From: Gammaproteobacteria bacterium
GTDB lineage: Bacteria; Pseudomonadota; Gammaproteobacteria; JAJPIJ01
DNA: 64,000 nt
Assembly (NCBI GenBank): GCA_021324815.1
Contig: JAJPIJ010000046.1
Location: forward strand, 62,001-126,000
Direction: 5' to 3'
Shown: piece after piece, positions 25,627 to 34,785 of the stretch
How positions within the stretch are numbered: position 1 is the stretch's first letter
How the letters are laid out: every line of letters starts with the position of its first letter
Made by a program: the position numbers and the translations under genes
The notes under the pieces: generated by a model
Seen by the model: only the letters and a program-made list of their open reading frames with translations
The model's database searches: none
What the model was told of the DNA's origin: nothing

Positions 25627-25939
25627 ACCGGGGGGCGGGTGCTTCGAACAAATCCGCCGGCGGTTTCGAAATATTTTGGCGTTTTGTGCGTTTTGCAGGT
25701 GCAGCAAAACGGTTCTTTCGCGCCTCAATCGACCATTTTGCTTGCACGGAAACGCTAACTTGCTGATAATTCATCCCTGATTTAGGGGGCCGTGACAAGT
25801 ATCAGCGGGCCGATGAGCCTACACGGCCGATGGTTCCAACCTTTACTTTAATAATTCAAGCGCGGGATTGACGAGAGAGGCCTGCAGTCGCGGCGGAATC
25901 CCGCGCGCCGACAGATTGATTTTTTGAGGAGATTCAACC
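25627..25939 (+). other. Intergenic region before the serine-cycle operon
   Basis: A 313-base gene-free stretch with lower GC than the flanking genes. It must contain the promoter of the sga operon. Near the 3' end GAGGAG (25926-25931) is the ribosome-binding site for sga. I see no confident transcription-factor site, riboswitch or terminator. Confidence 0.5.
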
Positions 25940-27136
25940 ATGCCAGGACGTAACTTTTTGTTCATTCCCGGTCCGACCAACATCCCCGATCGCATCAACC
26001 GCGCCATGCACCTCGCCCAGGAGGATATGCGCGCGCCGGATCTGCCGAATTTCACCAAGCCGTTGTATGAGGACATGAAGAAAGTCTTCAAGACCACGAC
26101 CGGGCGGGTTTTTATTTTTCCCGCCTCGGGCACCGGCGGCTGGGAGGCCGGCATCGCCAACACGCTGTCGCCCGGCGACAAGGTGCTGATGTCCGGCTTT
26201 GGCCATTTCTCCAATCTCTGGATCGACATGTGCCAGCGCTGGGGCTTGAACGTGCAGGCGCTGGAGGTGGACTGGGGCGAGGGCGTGCCGGTGGAGAGGT
26301 ACGCCGAGATCCTCAAGGCCGACAGGAAGCACGAGATCAAGGGCGTGTTCGCCACGCAGAACGAGACCGCGACCGGCGTCGCCTCGGACGTCAAGGCGGT
26401 GCGCAAGGCGCTGGATGACGCCAGCCACCCGGCGCTGCTGTTCGTGGATGGCGTGTCCTCGGTCGCGTCGATGGATTTCCGCATGGACGAATGGTGCGTG
26501 GACGTGTGCGTGTCCGGCTCGCAGAAGGGCCTCATGCTGCCGACCGGCCTGGGCATCATCTGCATGAGTCAGAAGGCGATGGAGGCCGCCAAGACCGCGA
26601 AACTCCCACGCTGCTTCTTCGACATCGCCGATCAAATCAAGAGCAACGACATGGGCTTCTTTCCCTACACGCCGCCGATGAACCTGCTGCGCGGCCTGCG
26701 CGAGTCGCTGAACATCCTCTTCGAGGAGGGCCTGGAGAACGTGTTCGCGCGCCACCACCGCTATGCCGAGGCCACCCGCGCCGCCGTCAAGGCCTGGGGG
26801 TTGAAGCTGGTGGCGAAGGAGCCGAAGTGGTATTCCGACACCATCAGCGCCGTGTTCGTGCCGGAGGGCTTCAACGGCACCGAGGTGGTGCGCACCGCCT
26901 ACCGCCGCTACAACCTGTGTCTCAGCATCGGCCTGGCGAAGGTGGCCGGCAAGATCTTCCGCATCGGCCATCTCGGCGACATGAACGAGCTCATGCTGCT
27001 CGCAGCCTTAAGCGGGGCGGAGATGGCGATGCGCGACATCGGCATCAAGGTCGAGGCGGGATCCGGCGTGGCGGCGGCGCAGGAATATTTGCGCGCCTCG
27101 GCGAAGCCGTCCGTCGAGGAAGCCAGAAAAATCTAA
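25940..27136 (+). CDS. sga: Serine-glyoxylate aminotransferase
   Basis: A 398-aa fold-type I PLP enzyme that transfers the amino group of serine to glyoxylate, giving hydroxypyruvate and glycine, the entry step of the serine cycle. The PLP lysine is K196 in SGSQKGLMLPTGLG. The N-terminus PGRNFLFIPGPTNIPDRI is characteristic of this aminotransferase. It is the first gene of a six-gene operon that continues with malyl-CoA lyase, malate-CoA ligase, hydroxypyruvate reductase and PEP carboxylase; this context distinguishes it from related alanine-glyoxylate aminotransferases. Confidence 0.93.
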   Translation: MPGRNFLFIPGPTNIPDRINRAMHLAQEDMRAPDLPNFTKPLYEDMKKVFKTTTGRVFIFPASGTGGWEAGIANTLSPGDKVLMSGFGHFSNLWIDMCQRWGLNVQALEVDWGEGVPVERYAEILKADRKHEIKGVFATQNETATGVASDVKAVRKALDDASHPALLFVDGVSSVASMDFRMDEWCVDVCVSGSQKGLMLPTGLGIICMSQKAMEAAKTAKLPRCFFDIADQIKSNDMGFFPYTPPMNLLRGLRESLNILFEEGLENVFARHHRYAEATRAAVKAWGLKLVAKEPKWYSDTISAVFVPEGFNGTEVVRTAYRRYNLCLSIGLAKVAGKIFRIGHLGDMNELMLLAALSGAEMAMRDIGIKVEAGSGVAAAQEYLRASAKPSVEEARKI

Positions 27137-27199
27137 CATGTTGACGCACCGCCGCCGGCGCCGCGCGCCCCGGCGGCGGCAATTACCGAGGAAAAACCC

Positions 27200-28147
27200 A
27201 TGAGCTTCACGCAATACAAGCCGGTGCGCACACGGTTGCAACGCAGCGAACTGGCGGTGCCCGGCTCCAATCCGTCCATGTTCGAGAAGGCATTGAAGAG
27301 CGCTGCCGACTACGTGTTCCTCGACTGCGAGGACGCGGTGGCGCCGGACGACAAGGAGAAGGCGCGCCGGAACATCATCCAGGCCTTGAACGATCTGGAC
27401 TGGGCCGGCCACGGCAAGACCATCTCGGTGCGCATCAACGGGCTGGACACGCACTACATGTACCGCGACGTGGTCGACATCGTCGAGCAGGCCGGCCACA
27501 AGCTCGACACCATCCTCATCCCCAAAGTCGGCACGCCGTCGGATGTGTATATGGTCGATTGCATGCTGACGCAGATCGAGGAAGCCAGAAAGATCAAGAA
27601 GCCCATCGGCATCGAGTGCCTCATCGAGATCGCGCTCGGCATGGCCAACGTCGAGGCCATCGCGCAGTCGAGCAGGCGTCTCGAGGCGTTGCATTTCGGC
27701 GTTGCCGATTTTGCCGCTTCCTGCCGGGCGCGCACCGTCGTCATCGGCGGCCTCAATCCGGATTATCCGGGCGATCAATGGCACTCGGCCCTGCAGCGCA
27801 TGGTGATCGCCTGCCGCGCCTACGGCATCCGCGCCATCGACGGGCCGTTCGGCGACTTCAACGATCCGGAGGGCTACAAGGCCGCCGCCCGCCGCGCCGC
27901 GGCGCTGGGATACGAAGGCAAGTGGGCCATCCATCCCTCGCAGATTGCGCTCGCCAACGAGGTCATGTCACCGCCGCCGCAGGAGGTCGACCGGGCCAGG
28001 CGCATCCTGGTGGCCCTCGAGGAGGCCGCCAGGGCCGGCAGGGGCGCGGCCCAGCTCGACGGGCGCATGATCGACGCGGCCTCGGCGCGCATGGCGGAAA
28101 ACGTGGTGCGCATGGCGGAGGTCATCGACGCCAGGACCAAAAAGTAA
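27200..28147 (+). CDS. mcl: L-malyl-CoA lyase (HpcH/HpaI - CitE superfamily)
   Basis: A 315-aa TIM-barrel lyase that splits malyl-CoA into glyoxylate and acetyl-CoA. Family features are [17 protein letters not shown] near the N-terminus, the Mg2+-site acids in [17 protein letters not shown] and [19 protein letters not shown], and [16 protein letters not shown] near the C-terminus. Members differ in preference for malyl-CoA or beta-methylmalyl-CoA, which cannot be read here. Placement between sga and mtkA supports the serine-cycle role. Only 63 bases separate it from sga. Confidence 0.91.
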   Translation: MSFTQYKPVRTRLQRSELAVPGSNPSMFEKALKSAADYVFLDCEDAVAPDDKEKARRNIIQALNDLDWAGHGKTISVRINGLDTHYMYRDVVDIVEQAGHKLDTILIPKVGTPSDVYMVDCMLTQIEEARKIKKPIGIECLIEIALGMANVEAIAQSSRRLEALHFGVADFAASCRARTVVIGGLNPDYPGDQWHSALQRMVIACRAYGIRAIDGPFGDFNDPEGYKAAARRAAALGYEGKWAIHPSQIALANEVMSPPPQEVDRARRILVALEEAARAGRGAAQLDGRMIDAASARMAENVVRMAEVIDARTKK

Positions 28148-28179
28148 CGATCACTGGAATTCAAAGCAGGAGAGCCATC

Positions 28180-29358
28180 GTGGAAATTCATGAGTATCAG
28201 GCAAAGGAAATCCTTTCGGGTTTCGGCATCCAGACCCTGTCCGGAGGACTCGCCTACAGCCCGGAGCAGGCGGTCTACCGCGCCAAGGAGATCGGCGGCA
28301 ACGTCTGGGTCGTCAAGGCGCAAATCCATTCCGGTGCCCGCGGCAAGGCCGGCGGCATCAAGGTCTGCCGCAACGACGATCAAATCTGGGAGGCCGCGGA
28401 TGATCTGCTCGGCAAGCGGCTGGTCACTCATCAGACGGGACCGGCCGGCAAGGTCGTCCACCGGCTGTACGTCGAGGCCGGCTGCGACATCGACCGCGAG
28501 ATCTACCTGGCCTACGTGCTGGATCGCGCCGCCGAGCGGGTGGCGGTCGTGGCCTCGGCGCAGGGCGGCATGGAAATCGAGGAAATCGCGCACAGCAAGC
28601 CGGAATCCATCGTCCGTTGTTCGATTGAGCCCGCGGTGGGCATGCAGGAATTCCAGGCCCGCGAAATCGCATTCGCGCTGAAGATACCGCCCTCCATGAT
28701 CAGCCAGGCGGTGACCACCTTCATGGGCTGCTATCGCGCCTTCCGCGATCTCGACGCCACCATGGTCGAAATCAATCCATTGGTCATCACCAAGGACAAC
28801 AAGCTCATCGCCCTGGACGCCAAGATGTCCTTTGACGACAACGCCCTGTTCCGCCATCCGAACATCTCCGAGCTGCGCGACAAGTCGCAGGAGGATCCGC
28901 GCGAGATGCAGGCGGCCGACCGCGGCCTGTCCTACGTCGGCCTCGACGGCAACATCGGCTGCATGATCAACGGCGCCGGGCTCGCCATGGCCTCCATGGA
29001 CATGATCAAGCTGGCCGGCGGCGAGCCCGCCAATTTCCTCGACATCGGCGGCGGCGCCAATCCCGAGCGTGTCGCCAAGGCCTTCCGCCTCGTGCTCTCC
29101 GATCCCAAGGTCGAGGCCTTTCTGGTCAACATCTTCGCCGGCATCAACCGCTGCGACTGGGTGGCCGAGGGCATCATCCAGGCGCTGGACAAGGTCGAGA
29201 TGAAGGTGCCGCTGGTGGTGCGTCTTTCCGGCACCAACGTCGAGGCCGGCCGCAAGATCATCAAGGAGAGCGGCAAGCCGATCATCAGAGCTGACACGCT
29301 CGCCGAGGCCGCCGAGAAGGTCGTGGCGGCCTGGAAGAAGCACACCGGCAGGAAATAA
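28180..29358 (+). CDS. mtkA: Malate-CoA ligase subunit beta
   Basis: A 392-aa ATP-grasp subunit, related to succinyl-CoA synthetase beta, that with MtkB activates malate to malyl-CoA. It starts at GTG 28180 ([16 protein letters not shown], the family N-terminus), preceded by AGGAGA; the frame extends upstream only across mcl. ATP-grasp features include [18 protein letters not shown] and [21 protein letters not shown] (read with family variation). The C-terminal ligase domain has [14 protein letters not shown] and [10 protein letters not shown]. Malate rather than succinate specificity is inferred from the operon. Confidence 0.92.
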   Translation: MEIHEYQAKEILSGFGIQTLSGGLAYSPEQAVYRAKEIGGNVWVVKAQIHSGARGKAGGIKVCRNDDQIWEAADDLLGKRLVTHQTGPAGKVVHRLYVEAGCDIDREIYLAYVLDRAAERVAVVASAQGGMEIEEIAHSKPESIVRCSIEPAVGMQEFQAREIAFALKIPPSMISQAVTTFMGCYRAFRDLDATMVEINPLVITKDNKLIALDAKMSFDDNALFRHPNISELRDKSQEDPREMQAADRGLSYVGLDGNIGCMINGAGLAMASMDMIKLAGGEPANFLDIGGGANPERVAKAFRLVLSDPKVEAFLVNIFAGINRCDWVAEGIIQALDKVEMKVPLVVRLSGTNVEAGRKIIKESGKPIIRADTLAEAAEKVVAAWKKHTGRK

Positions 29359-29382
29359 CGGGGAATTTCAAGAGGACACACC

Positions 29383-30279
29383 ATGGCGATTCTTCTGACT
29401 GAGAAATCACGCGTGATCGTGCAGGGCTTTACCGGCCAGATCGGCACATTCCACGCCAACGACATGATCAAGTACGGCACCAACATCGTGGGCGGCGTCA
29501 CGCCGGGCAAGGGCGGCACAAGGCACCTCGATCGTCCCGTGTTCAACACGGTCAAGGAGGCGGTGCGGGAGACCGGCGCCGACTGCAGCATCATTTTCGT
29601 GCCCGCCCCCTACGCCGCCGACTCCATCATGGAGGCGGCTGATGGGGGCATCCGCTACTGCGTGGCGATCACCGACGGCATACCGGCCCAGGACATGATC
29701 CGCGTCAAGCGCTACATGCGCCGCTACCGGGAGGCCAACCGCATGCGGCTCACCGGCCCCAACTGCGCCGGCACCATCTCGCCCGGCAAGGCCATGATGG
29801 GCATCATGCCGGGGCACATCTACATGCCCGGCGATGTCGGCATCGTCGGGCGCTCCGGCACGCTGGGCTACGAGGCGGCCTCGCAGATGAAGGCGCTCGG
29901 CATCGGCGTCACCACCTCGGTCGGCATCGGCGGCGATCCGATCAACGGCAGATCGTTCAAGGATATTCTGGAGCTGTTCAACGGCGATCCGGACACCAGG
30001 ATGGTGGTGATGATCGGCGAGATTGGCGGCCCGCAGGAGGCCGAGGCCGCTCGCTGGGCCAGGGACAACATGAAAAAACCCGTGGTGGCCTACATCGCCG
30101 GACTGACGGCGCCCAAGGGCCGCCGCATGGGCCATGCCGGCGCCATCATCTCCGCCTTTGGTGAATCCGCGGCCGAGAAGGTGGAGATTTTGAAGGAGTG
30201 CGGCGTCACCGTCGCGCCCACGCCGGCGGCCATCGGCCAGACCGTCGCCGAGGTGCGCAAAAAACACGGCATCAAATGA
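29383..30279 (+). CDS. mtkB: Malate-CoA ligase subunit alpha
   Basis: A 298-aa CoA-binding subunit. The N-terminal Rossmann-like CoA domain opens ILLTEKSRVIVQGFTGQIG, and the active-site phosphohistidine is H251 in RRMGHAGAIISAFG. It forms a heteromer with MtkA, encoded 24 bases upstream. The family also includes succinyl-CoA synthetase alpha; serine-cycle context is the basis for the malate assignment. Length is typical. Confidence 0.92.
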   Translation: MAILLTEKSRVIVQGFTGQIGTFHANDMIKYGTNIVGGVTPGKGGTRHLDRPVFNTVKEAVRETGADCSIIFVPAPYAADSIMEAADGGIRYCVAITDGIPAQDMIRVKRYMRRYREANRMRLTGPNCAGTISPGKAMMGIMPGHIYMPGDVGIVGRSGTLGYEAASQMKALGIGVTTSVGIGGDPINGRSFKDILELFNGDPDTRMVVMIGEIGGPQEAEAARWARDNMKKPVVAYIAGLTAPKGRRMGHAGAIISAFGESAAEKVEILKECGVTVAPTPAAIGQTVAEVRKKHGIK

Positions 30280-30339
30280 CGGCGCCGGGCTGAATTTGTT
30301 CCATGGTGGAGAAGCAGGGGAAAATTTTGGGGACGTTCC

Positions 30340-31311
30340 ATGAGCAAACCGAAGATAGTGGTCACCCGCGCCTGGCCCAAGGAGGTCGAGGCCGAGCTTC
30401 AGAGGCACTATGACGTCACGCTGAACACCACCGACACCCCGATGTCGACGGCGCAGCTGCAGGACGCGTTGCGCCAGTACGACGCGGTGTGTCCGACGGT
30501 GTCGGACAAAATCAGCGCCGAGGTTCTGGGTGCCCGGCCGCTGCGGGCGAAGATCCTCGGCAACTTCGGCGTCGGTTTCAATCACATCGATCTCGATGCC
30601 GCCAGGGCGCGCGGCCTGACGGTCACCAACACCCCCGAGGTGCTGACCGATTGCACCGCCGATCTGGCCATGACGCTGCTGCTCATGGCGGCCCGGCGCG
30701 CCGGCGAAGGTGAACGCCACGTCCGCACCAGGGCGTGGACCGGCTGGCGCCCCACGCACATGATTTCCACCAAGGTCACCGGCAAGACGCTGGGCTTGAT
30801 CGGCATGGGCCGCATCGCCCGCGCCGCCGCCCACCGCGCCCATCACGGCTTCGGCATGAAGATCATCTATTTCGATCCGTTCCCGCCGCCGCCGGAGGCG
30901 ATCAAGGATCTCAATGCCACTCAGTGCGGAGGCATTGAGGAGGTGCTGAAACAGGCCGACTTCGTTTCGCTGCACTGCCCGGGCGGCAGGGAGAACTACC
31001 ACCTCATCAACGCCGAGCGGCTGAAGATGATGAAACCGGAGGCCATTCTCATCAACACCGCCCGCGGCGACGTGGTCGACGATCAGGCGCTGATCGCGGC
31101 GCTGAAACAGGGCGTCATCAAGGCCGCGGGCCTGGACGTCTATGAGGGCGAGCCCAGGGTCAACGAGGCTTACCTCGCGATGGAAAACGTGGTGTTGCTG
31201 CCGCATCTGGGCAGCGCCACCCGCGAGACCCGCATCGCCATGGGCATGCGCGTGTTCGAGAACCTGCAACTCTTCTTCGCCGGCAAGCCGGTGCGCGACA
31301 AAGTGGTGTGA
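30340..31311 (+). CDS. hprA: Hydroxypyruvate reductase (D-2-hydroxyacid dehydrogenase)
   Basis: A 323-aa NAD(P)H-dependent dehydrogenase that reduces hydroxypyruvate to D-glycerate, following Sga in the cycle. The dinucleotide-binding segment is GKTLGLIGMGRIARAAA (about 147-163). Catalytic Arg, Glu and His are in INTARGDVVDDQAL, GLDVYEGEP and LLPHLGSATRETR. It overlaps ppc by 4 bases. Other family members use glyoxylate or formate, so specificity is inferred from the operon. Confidence 0.91.
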   Translation: MSKPKIVVTRAWPKEVEAELQRHYDVTLNTTDTPMSTAQLQDALRQYDAVCPTVSDKISAEVLGARPLRAKILGNFGVGFNHIDLDAARARGLTVTNTPEVLTDCTADLAMTLLLMAARRAGEGERHVRTRAWTGWRPTHMISTKVTGKTLGLIGMGRIARAAAHRAHHGFGMKIIYFDPFPPPPEAIKDLNATQCGGIEEVLKQADFVSLHCPGGRENYHLINAERLKMMKPEAILINTARGDVVDDQALIAALKQGVIKAAGLDVYEGEPRVNEAYLAMENVVLLPHLGSATRETRIAMGMRVFENLQLFFAGKPVRDKVV

Positions 31312-34091
31312 TCGGCAAACATCCCCGCGGCGGCGCGCCATACTTCAAACCGCTGAACGCGGTGACGACCGCGGAAGGCACGATTGCCGCCAATTCGGTG
31401 GCCTATGCCAACAAGATCGTGGACTTGCTCCACGGTCTGCTGCTCGATGTCATTCACCGGCGCCAGCCGGAGATCGAACCCATCCTCGAGGGGCGCGCCC
31501 CGATTCCGAAAAACAACCGCGATCTGCTGCTGCGCACGATGCAGGCGCAGGGGATCCGCTTCCAGCTTCTCAACATCGCCGAGGAAAACGCCTCCATGCG
31601 CCGCCGCCGGCTGCTGGAAACCCGGCGCGGCCCGCAGGCGGTGGAGGGCACCTTCAGCCATGTGCTGACGCAGGCGGTGAGGGCGCGCGTGCCGGCGGCG
31701 GAGGTCCAGTCACTGCTCGACCGCGCCCGCGTGGTGCCGACGATCACCGCGCATCCGACCGAGGCCAAGCGCGTCACGGTGCTGGAGGCGCACCGGCGCA
31801 TCTATCTGCTGCTGGTGCAGATGGAATCACAGCGCTGGACGCCGCGTGAGCGGGAGGACTTTGTCGAACAGCTGCGCAGCGAGATCGATCTTCTCTGGCT
31901 GACCGGCGAAATCCGGCTGGAAAAGCCGACGGTGGATCAGGAGGTCGCCTGGGGGCTGCACTTCTTCAATGAGGCGCTCTATGAACGCACGCCGCAATTG
32001 AGCGACCGGTTGCGGGAGGCGCTGCGTTTTGCCTATCCCAAACACGAATTCAACCTCCCGTCATTCTTCAAATTCGGTTGCTGGATCGGCGGCGACCGCG
32101 ACGGCAATCCGTTTGTCACCAGCGAAGTCACCCGCCGGACATTGCGCACCAATCAGCTCTCCGTGCTGAGGCGCTACCGGCGGCGCCTTATGGAGGTCAC
32201 ACAGAAGTTGAGCATCGCCAGTCACGCCATCAAGCCGTCCGCAGATTTTCTGCGGGCGCTGGCGGTCGAGCTCAAGCGCAGCGGTGACGGCGAGAACATT
32301 GCCCGGCGCAATCCGGGAGAGGTGTTCCGGCAGTATTTGAGTTGCATCCGTCGCAAGCTCGAGGCCACCTTGAGCGCGGTGGAGCGCAATGCCGCGCTTC
32401 ATGCCGCCTACTCCTACGCCACCGCCGATCAGATGGCCGGGGATCTCAAGGTGGTGGAGGATGGGCTTCATGCCTCGCGCTGCGGGGCGCTGAGCCGTCT
32501 GCTGATCGAGCCGATGCGGCGCGAGGTGGAGATCTTCGGCTTTCGCACCGTGAGTCTCGATTTGCGGCAAAACACCACCGTGACCAACCGGGCGCTGGCG
32601 GCCGTTTACCGGAAAATCGAGAAGGCACCGGCACCGGAGATCAACTCGGATGAATGGCGGCGGTGGGTGACGTCGGAGCTGGCCCGCCCCTTCGAGCGCC
32701 GTCCGGATTTTGACGGCCTGCCCGCCGAGGCGGAGGAGATGTTGAACACCCTGCGCCTCGTAATCGAACCGCGCAGCGTGGTCGATCACGAGGCCGTCGG
32801 TTGTTTCATCCTCAGCATGGCGCGGACCGTGGCGGACGTGCTTGGCGTTTATCTGCTCGCCAGGTATGCGGGCCTGTTCGACAATCATGGCGGCGGCGAT
32901 TACTGCCGCATCATGGTGGTGCCGCTGTTCGAAACGATCGCGGATCTGCACGCATCGCCGGCGATCATGCGCGAGCTGCTGGCCATGCCGCTCATCCGCA
33001 ACACGGTGGAACAATTCGGCGGCGTGCAGGAAATCATGATTGGCTACTCCGATTCCAACAAGGATGGCGGTTATTTCGCCGCCAACTGGGAACTGGGCAG
33101 GGCCCAGGAGGGCCTCACGAGAGTCGGGAAGGAATCGGGCGTGCCGGTGAGCTTTTTCCACGGCCGCGGTGGCTCGGTCAGCCGCGGCGGGGCGCCACTC
33201 GGTCATGCCGTCGCGGCCCAGCCCGCCGGTTCGGTGCAAGGCCGGATGCGGATCACCGAACAGGGCGAGGTGGCCTCCGCCAAGTATTCCAACAAGGGCA
33301 CGGCGCTGTACTCCATGGAATTGCTCGCCGCCAGCGTGTTCCAGCACAGCCTGATGTCGGAGCGAGAACGGGAGCTCAAACCACATCCAGAATTCGATGA
33401 AGTCATGGCATTGCTCTCCGAGCATTCGTGCATGGCCTACCGGCAGCTGGTCGATCAGCCGGGACTGGTGTCCTACTATGAGACCGCCAGTCCGGTGGAG
33501 GAGTTGTCCCTCCTCAACATCGGTTCGCGGCCGGTGCGGCGCTTCGGCGCCAAGACGCTCGCGCAATTGCGCGCCATCCCCTGGGTGTTCGGCTGGACGC
33601 AGAACCGGCACATGATCACCGGCTGGTACGGCGTGGGCTCCGGCCTGGCCAGATTCGCCGGCGGCCGGGGAAACATCAAGTTGCTGCGGACCATGTTCAG
33701 GGAATCAAGGTTGTTCCGGTTGATCATCGACGAGGTCGAAAAATCGCTGACCCAGGTGGATCTCATCATCGCGCGCAAGTACGCCGATCTGGTCGAGGAC
33801 AGGAATGTTCGCGAGAGGGTGTACGGCCTGTTTGAGGAGGAATATCACCTGACCGTCAGGCAGATATTGCGCGTCGTCGAGGCGCGTACGCTCTGCGAGC
33901 GCTTCCCGCGTTTTCGCCGCCGCCTCACCCGAAGGCTCGCGGCGATCAACCAGGTGGGGCTGACGCAGGTCGATCTGATCCGCCGCTTCCGCGCCTTGAA
34001 GAAAAAGGATGAAAAGGCGGCCCGCGATTATCTTGTGCCGTTGCTCCTGTCCATCAACTGCATTGCCGCCGGCCTCGGCTGGACCGGCTAG
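31308..34091 (+). CDS. ppc: Phosphoenolpyruvate carboxylase
   Basis: A 927-aa enzyme carboxylating PEP to oxaloacetate, which returns carbon to malate in the serine cycle. Catalytic H149 is in TITAHPTEAKRVT. K585 is in IGYSDSNKDGGYFA, and GRGGSVSRGGAP supplies the mobile-loop glycines. GCWIGGDRDGNPFVT is another invariant segment. GTG start overlapping hprA by 4 bases. The C-terminus ends LLSINCIAAGLGWTG, not the canonical NTG; ending in TG while lacking the Asn before it is a minor deviation. Last gene of the operon. Confidence 0.95.
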   Translation: MIGKHPRGGAPYFKPLNAVTTAEGTIAANSVAYANKIVDLLHGLLLDVIHRRQPEIEPILEGRAPIPKNNRDLLLRTMQAQGIRFQLLNIAEENASMRRRRLLETRRGPQAVEGTFSHVLTQAVRARVPAAEVQSLLDRARVVPTITAHPTEAKRVTVLEAHRRIYLLLVQMESQRWTPREREDFVEQLRSEIDLLWLTGEIRLEKPTVDQEVAWGLHFFNEALYERTPQLSDRLREALRFAYPKHEFNLPSFFKFGCWIGGDRDGNPFVTSEVTRRTLRTNQLSVLRRYRRRLMEVTQKLSIASHAIKPSADFLRALAVELKRSGDGENIARRNPGEVFRQYLSCIRRKLEATLSAVERNAALHAAYSYATADQMAGDLKVVEDGLHASRCGALSRLLIEPMRREVEIFGFRTVSLDLRQNTTVTNRALAAVYRKIEKAPAPEINSDEWRRWVTSELARPFERRPDFDGLPAEAEEMLNTLRLVIEPRSVVDHEAVGCFILSMARTVADVLGVYLLARYAGLFDNHGGGDYCRIMVVPLFETIADLHASPAIMRELLAMPLIRNTVEQFGGVQEIMIGYSDSNKDGGYFAANWELGRAQEGLTRVGKESGVPVSFFHGRGGSVSRGGAPLGHAVAAQPAGSVQGRMRITEQGEVASAKYSNKGTALYSMELLAASVFQHSLMSERERELKPHPEFDEVMALLSEHSCMAYRQLVDQPGLVSYYETASPVEELSLLNIGSRPVRRFGAKTLAQLRAIPWVFGWTQNRHMITGWYGVGSGLARFAGGRGNIKLLRTMFRESRLFRLIIDEVEKSLTQVDLIIARKYADLVEDRNVRERVYGLFEEEYHLTVRQILRVVEARTLCERFPRFRRRLTRRLAAINQVGLTQVDLIRRFRALKKKDEKAARDYLVPLLLSINCIAAGLGWTG

Positions 34092-34104
34092 TTATTACAT
34101 CTGA

Positions 34105-34168
34105 TTGAAATATATAAGGTAATTTACGCATTATTATTTTATTGCAAATAATAATGATTATCATTTAT
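34105..34168 (+). promoter_or_regulatory. Promoter with overlapping or adjacent Fur box
   Basis: A strikingly AT-rich stretch between ppc and the next cluster. AATAATGATTATCATTTAT at 34150-34168 matches 14 of 19 positions of the E. coli Fur consensus, with its core AATGATtATCATT matching except at the centre. TTGAAA (34105-34110) and CATTAT (34129-34134) are spaced 18 bases apart and could be the -35 and -10. The Fur box would then lie over the start site, so bound Fur-Fe2+ would block transcription. Confidence 0.8.
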
Positions 34169-34207
34169 ATTTATTAAAGGTAACTCTTCAAATCCCCCCA
34201 AGCCACC

Positions 34208-34525
34208 ATGCACCAACACGCAGATCCGGATTTGTTGCAGACAGCGCTGCTTTTCTTGATGACGCAGCACGTGATTCAAGGCGGACGACGCGAATTGGCG
34301 CTGGCGGTCATCGATCATCTCGATCAACTTTGCCTGCGCCTTGAAGCATTGCCGCCCAGGCTGGGCAGGGCGATGCCGCGCCTGCGGGAGCAATGGCGCG
34401 TGATTGCCGGCGGGCAAGGGCGGTTGGTTCCCGCAACCGGCGGAGACACGCCGAGAGCCTCCAACGCGGCTCGCAGCGCCAGGGTCCTTCGGTTTCCGCT
34501 GAACGGGAGGGGGCATGGGCGGTGA
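34208..34525 (+). CDS. Hypothetical protein, first gene after the Fur box (105 aa)
   Basis: Begins MHQHADPDLLQTALLFLMTQ and is predicted to be mostly helical for about 70 residues (LALAVIDHLDQLCLRLEALP), with an Arg/Pro-rich, probably disordered tail. No signal peptide and no known motif. It directly follows the Fur-type promoter and overlaps the next small gene by 11 bases, which supports its being real. The single Cys and several N-terminal His could bind metal, but this is speculation. Confidence 0.6.
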   Translation: MHQHADPDLLQTALLFLMTQHVIQGGRRELALAVIDHLDQLCLRLEALPPRLGRAMPRLREQWRVIAGGQGRLVPATGGDTPRASNAARSARVLRFPLNGRGHGR

Positions 34526-34739
34526 AAGGTGCCGGGTGGAGCACCTCGCCAGCGGCGACTACTGCGAAGTGAGTCGTTGCATGGATTGCGGCGGCCTGCA
34601 TCTGACCATGGGCTCGCTCACGGTGCGTCTGCCGCTGCACGTCGTGAAAGACCTCGCCGTGTGCGTGACCGCCGCGTTGCGCACCCTGGAAGTGCCGGCG
34701 GAATGCATCGATCCACGCTTCCAATGCCTTAAGAACTGA
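34515..34739 (+). CDS. Small cysteine-containing protein in the Fur cluster (74 aa)
   Basis: Begins MGGERCRVEHLASGDYCEVS and contains a CxxC pair (RCMDCGGLHLTMG, about residues 22-34), with further cysteines at 6, 17, about 50, 64 and 71. The rest looks like a small beta-alpha domain (LTVRLPLHVVKDLAVCVTAA). GGGAGGGGG precedes the ATG. I do not recognise the family. Metal or cluster binding is plausible from the cysteines and from iron-responsive context. Confidence 0.65.
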   Translation: MGGERCRVEHLASGDYCEVSRCMDCGGLHLTMGSLTVRLPLHVVKDLAVCVTAALRTLEVPAECIDPRFQCLKN

Positions 34740-34785
34740 CATTGCTCGAATGAATGACCCCACAAAATACCAGGAGGGAAAACGT

